A program made the position numbers and the translations under genes. A stretch of 5,091 nucleotides of DNA, taken from contig DQCI01000313.1 in the NCBI GenBank assembly GCA_003545125.1, forward strand, positions 5,948 through 11,038. The letters are read 5' to 3'. The notes beneath the pieces were generated by a model that searched no databases, had not been told where the DNA came from, and worked only from the letters and a program-made list of their open reading frames with translations. Source of the stretch: Paracoccaceae bacterium. Its GTDB lineage: Bacteria > Pseudomonadota > Alphaproteobacteria > Rhodobacterales > Rhodobacteraceae. Numbering within the stretch: position 1 is the first letter of the stretch; each line of letters begins with the position of its first letter. This document shows, piece after piece, positions 1-5,091 of this stretch.

Positions 1-15
1 CGACGGGCGTGACGC

Positions 16-657
16 TCAGGTGCCCGAAAGCTCCGCGATCAGGTCTTCGGTCGTCACCTGCCGGCAATAGCCCTTGATCGTGCGCAGCGACCCCTCGTGG
101 CGTTGAGGGGTGTAGGTCAGGCAGGCGTCGGTCACCTGGGTCACGAGATAGCCAAGGTCACAGGCATCGCGGATCGCGCTTTCGACGCATTGGTCGGTCA
201 CCAGCCCCGAAATCACCAATTGGCGCACCCCGAGATTGCGCAGCACGTAGTCGATATGGGTCGAGATGAAGACCGAGGACGAGCTTTTGGGCAGCACGAT
301 CTCATCCGGCCCCGGCGCGATCTGGTCGATCACCTTTCCGTCCCAAGACCCTTTCGCGACGTGGAACCCGGTGATCTTGTAGTCGAGCGAGCGGTCGCGC
401 CCGTCGAGGGTGAGGCTCTCGATGGTGGTGTAGAGCACCTCGACCCCGGCCGCGCGCGCGGCATGCTGAATCGCCTGCATGTTGGGGATCACCCGGGTGT
501 CGAGCTCGGAGAAATACCAGCCGTATTTCTCTTCGAACCCGGCCTCGGAAAGCCCGGCAAATTCGGCGCCCTTCGGGTGCGCGGAGAAGTTCTGCACATC
601 CACGAACAGGAGGGCGGACTGGGCGGGGTCGAGGGGGAGGTCGCGGGTCAGCGTCAT
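16..657 (-). CDS. isochorismatase-like cysteine hydrolase (amidohydrolase), substrate unknown
   Basis: A 213-residue cytosolic protein of the isochorismatase-like hydrolase superfamily, the usual length for stand-alone members. The catalytic triad is readable: Asp20 in FVDVQN, Lys124 in VLPKSSSS and the nucleophile Cys157 in GLVTDQC, where the Val-Thr pair sits at the family's conserved cis-peptide position. The motif around Cys157 and the following block (ESAIRDACDLGY) are typical of family members that hydrolyse amides or ureido compounds, such as N-carbamoylsarcosine amidase, RutB and nicotinamidase, rather than true isochorismatases of siderophore synthesis; no siderophore gene is nearby. 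Residues 24-56 form a longer than usual segment between the Asp strand and the first helix, probably shaping the pocket. The start is fixed by an ATGA overlap with the upstream amidohydrolase gene and a GGAG 8 nt before the ATG. It is the last gene seen in the operon. The family is certain; the substrate is not. Confidence 0.93.
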   Translation of the reverse strand: MTLTRDLPLDPAQSALLFVDVQNFSAHPKGAEFAGLSEAGFEEKYGWYFSELDTRVIPNMQAIQHAARAAGVEVLYTTIESLTLDGRDRSLDYKITGFHVAKGSWDGKVIDQIAPGPDEIVLPKSSSSVFISTHIDYVLRNLGVRQLVISGLVTDQCVESAIRDACDLGYLVTQVTDACLTYTPQRHEGSLRTIKGYCRQVTTEDLIAELSGT

Positions 658-1418
658 GAGACAGGCTCCAGGATTGCGGCGATCGCGTCCGACAGGAGGG
701 CGGCCCAGCGCGTCACCCCCGCGCCGTCGCGCAGCTGGTCGTTGCGGATTTCGATCAGGCTGTGAGCGAGGCCGCGGGGTTCGGCGTGGCGCGGGATGAA
801 CCAGTCGGTCTCGTCCTCGATCTCGTAAGGTTCGTTGAGCCCCAGCACCAGCGCCTTTTGCATCCCCGCGACATGCGCGATCAGGCCGCGCGCGGTGACC
901 GCGTCGGCTCGGGCGAGAAAGCCCGCGTGCCAGGCCCTGTCGTGACCGTTCATGCGCGGCGTGAAGGAGTGGATCGAGAAGGCGGCGCGACGCTCATGGC
1001 GCACAAAACCTTCGGCTATCGCCCGATCCAACGGATCGAAGATCTCTCGCCGCCGCGCCGCGCGCTCGGCAGTCGACGCCCGCGCGTTCGCCGCAATCTC
1101 GACACCGTCACTGACGGCAGGCACCGATTGCGGCGTGTCGGGCGGCCGGTTGCAGTCGATCACCAGGCGCGAATAGCGTTGCAGGACGAGCGGCGCGGAC
1201 AGTCGGTCTGCGACTGCCCGTGCCAGGGCCTCGGCGCCGATGTCCCAGCCGATATGGCCGTCGAGCGCCTGCGGCGGCAGGTCGAGCCCGCCCAACGCAG
1301 ACGGCACCGCCTGCCCTGCGTGTTCGCACAGCAAGAGCACCGGCGCGGGGCTGTCTTCATTGACCCATTCGACCGGGCGCGGGTCCGACGGCCCGAGCAG
1401 CGCGCGACCAGCACTCAT
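654..1418 (-). CDS. N-formylglutamate amidohydrolase (FGase) family protein
   Basis: A 254-residue cytosolic hydrolase of the FGase family, which has a zinc carboxypeptidase-like fold and whose best-known member, HutG, cleaves N-formyl-L-glutamate to formate and glutamate. Visible family blocks are CEHAG (31-35), HIGWDIGA (55-62), RYSRLVIDCNRP (81-92), SIHSFTP (148-154), NEPY (195-198) and LIEIRNDQL (221-229). His33, His150 and Glu223 are the likely metal-binding or catalytic residues, by analogy with the fold. The ATG at 1418 is chosen because it overlaps the TGA of the permease gene as ATGA, follows GGTGA at short spacing, and comes just before the first conserved block; the reading frame stays open far upstream, but that part is antisensical to the permease and has no family similarity. 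No histidine-degradation (hut) genes are in the window, so calling it hutG is unsafe. It probably acts on the imported solute or on a product of the neighbouring cysteine hydrolase. Confidence 0.92.
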   Translation of the reverse strand: MSAGRALLGPSDPRPVEWVNEDSPAPVLLLCEHAGQAVPSALGGLDLPPQALDGHIGWDIGAEALARAVADRLSAPLVLQRYSRLVIDCNRPPDTPQSVPAVSDGVEIAANARASTAERAARRREIFDPLDRAIAEGFVRHERRAAFSIHSFTPRMNGHDRAWHAGFLARADAVTARGLIAHVAGMQKALVLGLNEPYEIEDETDWFIPRHAEPRGLAHSLIEIRNDQLRDGAGVTRWAALLSDAIAAILEPVS

Positions 1419-2308
1419 ACTTTCACCGCCTTCAGCGTGGCCGCCGGGATCAGCCCGTTGGGGCGCACAACCAGCACCAACACCACCAGGCTGAGGCCGA
1501 TGGGTTCGCGGAACGCCTGCCAGTCTGCCGGCAGGAAGGCGGCGAGGAAGACCTCGATGAAGCCGAGCAGGAAGCCCCCGGCAACGGCCCCGCGCAAGGA
1601 GCCGAGCCCGCCGAGAATGGCCGCGATGAAGGCTTTGAGCACCGGCGTGAAGCCCATCAGCGGATCCACCGAAGCGCGCTGCGAGACCCAGAGCACGGCG
1701 GCGACGCCCGCGAGCAGGCCTGACAGCGCAAAGGCCGCCGAGATGACCGTGTTGGCGCGGATACCCATCAGCCGGGCGACCGCGAAATCCTCCGCCGCCG
1801 CGCGCATGGCAATGCCGTGTTTCTGGCGCTTCATGAACAGCTCCAGCGTGACCAGCATCACCAGTGTCGCGAGGATGGCGACGATCTTGTTGACCCCGAT
1901 CACCAGCCCGCCGAGCGTGACGCTCTGGCCCAGGAAATCGGGGATGGCGACCGGTTGCGAGCGCACCGAGATGAAGTTCTGGAACACCACCTGGAGGATC
2001 ATCGCCACGGCGAAACTGGTCACCAGCATGGTTGCGCCGGAGGCATTGCGCACCGGCCGGAACGCGATCCGTTCCATCGCCATCGCCGCCGCCATCGCGG
2101 CCAGAATGGCGAGCGGCACAGCCAGCACGAAGGGCACCGAGGCCAGCCCGCAATACATCAGCACATAGCCCGCGATGGTCATAAGCTCGCCGTGCGCGAA
2201 GTTGATCAGCCCCATGATCGAGAACACCATGGCCAGGCCCAGCGCGAGCAGCGCATAGGTACCGCCGAGCGCCACGGCGTTGACACTCTGCTGAAGGATG
2301 AGATCCAT
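1415..2308 (-). CDS. livH: LivH-type inner-membrane permease of HAAT ABC importer
   Basis: A 297-residue, very hydrophobic integral membrane protein, the normal length of LivH; it forms the translocation pore with the LivM half of the fused protein encoded upstream. Landmarks are INFAHGELMTIAGY (35-48), typical of the N-terminal half, the cytoplasmic coupling region around AAEDFAVARLMGIRAN (171-186) that contacts the ATPases, and the conserved segment LKAFIAAILGGLGSLRGA (224-241) followed by GFIEVF. About eight hydrophobic stretches can be picked out by eye. The N-terminal extension that marks the urea permease UrtB is absent. The start is the ATG at 2308, which shares one base with the livF stop (TGATG) and follows GGGGG at about 7 nt. 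A TTG one codon earlier is possible but less likely. Its stop overlaps the start of the FGase-family gene. Confidence 0.95.
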   Translation of the reverse strand: MDLILQQSVNAVALGGTYALLALGLAMVFSIMGLINFAHGELMTIAGYVLMYCGLASVPFVLAVPLAILAAMAAAMAMERIAFRPVRNASGATMLVTSFAVAMILQVVFQNFISVRSQPVAIPDFLGQSVTLGGLVIGVNKIVAILATLVMLVTLELFMKRQKHGIAMRAAAEDFAVARLMGIRANTVISAAFALSGLLAGVAAVLWVSQRASVDPLMGFTPVLKAFIAAILGGLGSLRGAVAGGFLLGFIEVFLAAFLPADWQAFREPIGLSLVVLVLVVRPNGLIPAATLKAVKV

Positions 2309-3018
2309 CAATGCGCCCCCAGGTAGCTGTCGGCGGAGCGGTCACGCATGTCGGCGGCAGGGCCCTGACCGACGATCCGACCGGACCGCATCATGTAGGC
2401 GCGGTCGGCGATGTCGAGAGCGCCCGCCACGTTCTGCTCCACGAGGCAGATGGTCACGCCCTGGTCGCGCAAGGTGACGATGAGCTCGAACACCTGTTCG
2501 ACCACCCGGGGGGCGAGCCCCAGTGAGGGTTCGTCGAGCAAAAGGAGACGCGGCGCGCACATCAGCGCCCGGCCGATCGCCAGCATCTGCTGCTGGCCGC
2601 CCGACAGCGTGCCGGCCCATTGTTTGCGGCGTTCTTCGAGGATCGGGAAAAGGGCGAACACCCTGTCCTGCGCGCGCCGGACGTCATCGGGGTCCTGCAC
2701 CGCGTAGGCCCCCATCCGAAGGTTGTCCTCGACCGTCAATGTGCCGAACACCCGTCGTCCCTCCGGCGCCAGCGTGAGCCCGGACACCGGGATCGCCTCG
2801 GGCGGCAGATCGGTGATGTCGCGCCCGTCGAACATCGCCCGGCCCTGCGTCACCGGCACCAGCCCCGCGACCGCGTTCATCGTCGAGGACTTGCCCGCGC
2901 CGTTGGCGCCGAGAAGGGCGACGATCTCGCCCTTCCCGATTTCCATGTCGATTCCGCGCACGGCCTCCACCGCGCCGTAGCGCACCCGGAAGTCGGAAAG
3001 CTTCAGCAAAGGCTCCAT
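2308..3018 (-). CDS. livF: LivF-type ATP-binding protein of HAAT ABC importer
   Basis: A 236-residue cytoplasmic ATPase, the usual LivF length, with motifs in order: Walker A GANGAGKSS (37-45), the PEGRR block (85-89), signature LSGGQ (138-142) followed by QQMLAIGRAL, Walker B LLLLDEP (158-164) with catalytic Glu163, and LVEQN (192-196). The Glu in PEGR at the Q-loop position and the Gln in VEQN at the switch-histidine position are normal for LivF, which pairs with LivG proteins that keep the canonical residues. Here the partner ATPase domain of the fused protein has both Gln139 and His248. The ATG at 3018 is chosen because homology begins at once (LLKLSDF); the open frame extends to a TTG at 3084, but those 22 residues would overlap the end of the binding-protein gene and look unlike LivF. 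The gene begins 13 nt after the binding-protein stop with no good Shine-Dalgarno, so translational coupling is likely. Confidence 0.95.
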   Translation of the reverse strand: MEPLLKLSDFRVRYGAVEAVRGIDMEIGKGEIVALLGANGAGKSSTMNAVAGLVPVTQGRAMFDGRDITDLPPEAIPVSGLTLAPEGRRVFGTLTVEDNLRMGAYAVQDPDDVRRAQDRVFALFPILEERRKQWAGTLSGGQQQMLAIGRALMCAPRLLLLDEPSLGLAPRVVEQVFELIVTLRDQGVTICLVEQNVAGALDIADRAYMMRSGRIVGQGPAADMRDRSADSYLGAH

Positions 3019-3029
3019 GCGCGCGAGCC
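3011..3029 (-). promoter_or_regulatory. small inverted repeat enclosing the livF start codon
   Basis: On the coding strand GGCTC and GAGCC flank a 9-base loop, GCGCGCATG, that holds the livF ATG. The stem could be lengthened by up to three G-U pairs using the G run before and the T run after it. It begins just after the binding-protein TAG stop. Such a hairpin could lower independent initiation at livF, or protect the 3' end of a processed binding-protein transcript. A 5-bp stem in such GC-rich DNA may arise by chance, and no U-tract follows, so it is not an intrinsic terminator. Confidence 0.3.
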
Positions 3030-3031
3030 CC

Positions 3032-4183
3032 CTACTGCATCCGCGGGGCGGGGATGAGGCTCGCGTCCGGGGCCAACTGGCCAACCAGGTCGCGCATCCC
3101 GCCGGTGACCCGGATCAGCGTCACCTCGCGCACCGGCATCCCGTCGGTGCCCGCGTAAGTGATGAGGCTGGTGGCGCCCTGAACGTTCTCGAGCCCGGCG
3201 ATGGCATCGCGCAACGCCCCCGGCTCAGTCGACCCGGCAACTCCCACGGCGGCTTCCAGCACTTTCACGAGGTCGTAGCCGACAGCGTTGAACACGGTCT
3301 CCGAGGCCGCACCCGTGGTCTCTTCATAGAGCGCGTTGAAGGCTTCCAGCGGGCTGCCTTCGGTGGCATGACCGGCGGTGGTGAAGACCACGCCTTCCGC
3401 CACGTCTCCGAGCCCGAAAGTGGTCGGGCTGTCGATCCCGTCGGAGCCGATCACCTGGGAGGTCACACCGGCGGCGCGCAGCGCCTTGATAAAGGACGGG
3501 AAGTCGGGCTCGTAGGCCGAGGTCATGACCATATCCGGATGCGGGTCGAGCGCGGCAATCTGGGTCGCGATGGCAGAGAAATCGGGCTGGCCGATGTTGT
3601 AGGTGGCCTCGCCCAGAACCTCGCCGCCCAGCGCCGTGACCACGTCGCCGAAGTAGAGCGGCATGGTGGTGTACTGGCTGTCGGGCGAATAGAGGATGAA
3701 GGCGGTCTTGTGCCCCTGTTCGACAGCCCAGGAGGCCGAGACCGTGGCCTGCACGTTGTCACCGGGGAAATTGGCAAAGACATATTCGCCGCCGATCAGC
3801 GGCAGGGTCGGCGACGAGGCGCAGGTGGAAATCGAGGGGATCCCTGCGTCGGCGACGATCCCGGCGGCGGCGAGCGATGGGTCGGCGTCGCAGGGCAGCA
3901 CGATGGCCTCGACGCCCTCGTCCACCAGCTCCTGCACGGCGATGGCGGTCTGCGCGGCATCCGAGCGTACATCGCGCTCGACCATCTCGATCAGGATGTC
4001 GCCGCCGATACCGCCGGCCGCGTTGAGTTCGTCCACGGCGATGCGGATCCCCTCGACCACGGGCGCATCAAAAGGGGCGAGCCCGCCGGTCTGGGCGGTG
4101 GCGAGGCCGAGCTTCAGCGTGTCGGCCGAGGCGGGCAATACGCCAAGGGTCAGCGCCGTGGTGGCGATCAGAAAATGCTTCAT
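3032..4183 (-). CDS. periplasmic substrate-binding protein of HAAT ABC importer
   Basis: A 383-residue precursor of the Peripla_BP_6/LivJ-like class of type I periplasmic binding proteins. The signal peptide is clear: Lys2, a hydrophobic core over residues 4-16, and an ASA site predicting cleavage between Ala20 and Asp21. Family features of the mature protein include TGGLAPFDAPVVEGIRIAV (32-50) at the first lobe, DELNAAGGIGG (51-61), and the C-terminal ETVFNAVGYDLVKVLEAA (295-312). By eye against E. coli LivJ, the pocket aromatics (Tyr171, Tyr224) and an acidic residue for the ligand amine (Asp248) are retained, but the Ser79 and Ala100 positions read Asp99 and Cys121. Cys98 and Cys121 could form a disulfide. 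The ligand is therefore unlikely to be simply Leu/Ile/Val. The start has a strong AGGAGA 6 nt upstream, inside the 3' end of the preceding gene, two bases from its stop. Expect higher expression than its neighbours. Confidence 0.95.
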   Translation of the reverse strand: MKHFLIATTALTLGVLPASADTLKLGLATAQTGGLAPFDAPVVEGIRIAVDELNAAGGIGGDILIEMVERDVRSDAAQTAIAVQELVDEGVEAIVLPCDADPSLAAAGIVADAGIPSISTCASSPTLPLIGGEYVFANFPGDNVQATVSASWAVEQGHKTAFILYSPDSQYTTMPLYFGDVVTALGGEVLGEATYNIGQPDFSAIATQIAALDPHPDMVMTSAYEPDFPSFIKALRAAGVTSQVIGSDGIDSPTTFGLGDVAEGVVFTTAGHATEGSPLEAFNALYEETTGAASETVFNAVGYDLVKVLEAAVGVAGSTEPGALRDAIAGLENVQGATSLITYAGTDGMPVREVTLIRVTGGMRDLVGQLAPDASLIPAPRMQ

Positions 4184-4185
4184 GT

Positions 4186-5091
4186 CTAGTCTCCTGTTGG
4201 TGTTGTGTGGGCTTCGTGGGATGTCCCGATATAGGCCTCGATTACCGCCGGGTTCCGGCGCACCACTTCGGGCGTGCCTGTCGCGATAACCCGGCCCTCG
4301 TTGAGCACGATGATCCGGTCGCAGAGCGCGTTGATCAGCGCGAGGTCGTGGTCGACAAGCAGGATGCCGATGCCGAGTTCAGCGTTGAGCGCGCGCAGCC
4401 GGCGCATGAGGTCGTCGGTCTCCTCTCGGTTCATCCCCGCCGCCGGTTCGTCGAGAAAGATGAGAGACGGCTCGCAGACCAGCGCGCGGGCGATCTCGAC
4501 CCGGCGTTGGTCGCCGTAGGACAGCGTGCCGGCCTCGGTCTCCGCCCGGGCCTCGAGCCCCAGGTGGGCAAGGGCCGCACGCGTGCGCGCCCGCGCGTCG
4601 CGCCCGCCCTTCGTCGACAGCGCGGCCACCTGAACGTTCTGGTAGACGGTGAGCACCGGGAACAACCGGATGTTCTGGAAGGTGCGCGCGATCCCGGCAT
4701 CGGCGTAGCGGTGCTGCGGCACCTTGATGAGGTCGCGCCCGCCCCGGCTGATACGCCCCGCCGACGGCCTCAGCACGCCCGAGAGCTGGTTGAGCAGGGT
4801 CGTCTTGCCCGACCCGTTGGGGCCGATCAGCCCAAGGATCTCGCCGGGCCGGACCTCGATGCTCACATCGTCCGTCGCCACCACGCCGCCGAACCGCATG
4901 GTGAGCCCGTCGCCCCGCACCGGCTCAGCTTCAGCCGGTGCGAGCGGCGCCGGCGGCACCTCCGGGTGACGCGCCGGGATCAGCCATTCCTCCCATTCCC
5001 TGAGCCCCGCAATCCCTTCCGGCCGGCGCATCAGGGCGATGAGGATCAGCAGGCCGATGCCGATCTGGGTTGTGCCGAAGATCTGCGGCAA
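4186..5091 (-). CDS. livG: LivM-LivG fusion: permease C-terminus plus ATP-binding domain (5' end outside window)
   Basis: The 301 codons seen are the 3' part of a gene that enters from the right edge; the first codon in view is TTG, most likely an internal Leu. Visible residues 1-33 are the end of a LivM-type permease: a membrane segment (IGIGLLILIALM, 10-21) followed by RRPEGIAGL, the usual LivM C-terminal motif. A Pro/Ala/Glu-rich linker (about 38-60) joins it to a complete LivG-type ATPase: Walker A GPNGSGKTT (90-98), Q-loop TFQNIRLF with Gln139, signature LSYGDQRR (190-197), Walker B IFLDEPAAGM (211-220) with Glu215, switch His248 in LVDHD, and EAYIG (285-289) near the end. The frame runs without a stop from permease to ATPase, so this is a true fusion rather than adjacent genes. 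Signature Asp194 stands where LivG usually has Gln. Permease-ATPase fusions of this kind are known in alphaproteobacterial Liv systems. It heads the visible operon. Confidence 0.93.
   Translation of the reverse strand: MPQIFGTTQIGIGLLILIALMRRPEGIAGLREWEEWLIPARHPEVPPAPLAPAEAEPVRGDGLTMRFGGVVATDDVSIEVRPGEILGLIGPNGSGKTTLLNQLSGVLRPSAGRISRGGRDLIKVPQHRYADAGIARTFQNIRLFPVLTVYQNVQVAALSTKGGRDARARTRAALAHLGLEARAETEAGTLSYGDQRRVEIARALVCEPSLIFLDEPAAGMNREETDDLMRRLRALNAELGIGILLVDHDLALINALCDRIIVLNEGRVIATGTPEVVRRNPAVIEAYIGTSHEAHTTPTGD
4190..4195 (-). promoter_or_regulatory. strong ribosome binding site of the binding-protein gene
   Basis: AGGAGA on the coding strand lies 6 nt before the ATG at 4183, inside the last codons of the LivMG fusion gene. 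It is the closest match to the Shine-Dalgarno consensus among the five starts in the window; livF has none worth the name, and the rest have GGGGG, GGTGA or GGAG. This fits the need for the periplasmic component in molar excess over the membrane complex. Confidence 0.75.

Noticed and set aside
1..15. Possible terminator or next gene after the last stop
   Set aside because: Only 15 bases are visible, with no hairpin plus T-tract and no start codon that could be judged.
16..657. True isochorismatase (EntB-like) of siderophore synthesis
   Set aside because: There is no aryl carrier domain, no siderophore genes nearby, and the neighbours are an importer and an amidohydrolase.
97..765. Plus-strand open frame opposite the cysteine hydrolase gene
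   Set aside because: It is a shadow of a gene with a complete catalytic triad, and its translation resembles no known family.
762..2168. A 468-codon plus-strand open frame opposite the FGase-family gene and livH
   Set aside because: It spans two genes on the other strand, has Arg/Ala/Ser-rich low-complexity composition and no recognisable domain, so it is a codon-bias artefact.
2309..2311. TTG start for livH one codon before the ATG
   Set aside because: The adjacent ATG at 2308 is a stronger start and makes the common TGATG overlap with livF; the difference is a single residue.
1419..2345. Upstream in-frame extension of the FGase-family gene, open for about 309 more codons, which would make a 563-residue protein
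   Set aside because: It lies in a different frame of the livH coding region, its translation is Arg/Gly/Ala-rich with no family similarity, and the ATGA overlap gives a natural start at 1418.
2308..3018. LivF lacking the usual Q-loop Gln and switch His, as a possible defective ATPase
   Set aside because: PEGRR and VEQN at these places are standard for LivF, as in E. coli LivF as I recall it; Walker A, the signature and Walker B are intact.
3019..3084. N-terminal extension of LivF to a TTG at 3084
   Set aside because: The extra 22 residues overlap the binding-protein 3' end and do not resemble LivF N-termini, while homology starts right after the ATG at 3018.
3017..4189. A 390-codon plus-strand open frame opposite the binding-protein gene
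   Set aside because: It mirrors a complete, well-recognised gene; its product is rich in Gly/Arg/His with no domain or plausible start context. Long antisense frames are expected in high-GC DNA.

Overview
The window is a gene-dense, high-GC stretch in which all six genes lie on the minus strand and run right to left. They look like one operon: an ABC importer of the branched-chain/hydrophobic amino acid transporter (HAAT, Liv) family, followed by two cytosolic C-N bond hydrolases. The GC content, the Liv-type gene content, the LivM-LivG fusion and the overall protein style suggest an alphaproteobacterium, most likely of the Rhodobacterales/Roseobacter type. That taxonomic guess comes from general resemblance, not from a marker gene.

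In transcription order: (1) 5091-4186, the 3' part of a LivM-LivG fusion, with the last permease segment, a Pro/Ala-rich linker and a complete LivG-type ATPase; the 5' part lies outside the window. (2) 4183-3032, a periplasmic solute-binding protein with a clear signal peptide. (3) 3018-2308, a LivF-type ATPase. (4) 2308-1415, a LivH-type permease. (5) 1418-654, a protein of the N-formylglutamate amidohydrolase (FGase) family. (6) 657-16, a cysteine hydrolase of the isochorismatase-like family with an intact Asp-Lys-Cys triad. The last 15 bases (15-1) hold nothing recognisable.

Every junction is tight: gaps of 2 and 13 nt, then overlaps of 1, 4 and 4 nt (TGATG, ATGA, ATGA). No promoter, terminator, RNA gene, repeat array or mobile element is visible. 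The promoter should lie to the right of the window. The best Shine-Dalgarno sequence belongs to the binding protein. A small inverted repeat enclosing the livF start codon may help set the stoichiometry of binding protein to the rest.

The simplest reading is a scavenging system. The binding protein captures a small nitrogenous solute, LivMG/LivH/LivF import it, and the two hydrolases, coupled to the permease gene, cleave amide, formyl, carbamoyl or similar C-N bonds to release assimilable nitrogen or carbon. The substrate cannot be read from the sequence. The binding-protein pocket seems to differ from that of the classical Leu/Ile/Val protein, so the label 'branched-chain amino acid transporter' should be taken as a family name only. 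Nothing here is a wholly new class of system; the novelty, if any, is the unidentified substrate and pathway.
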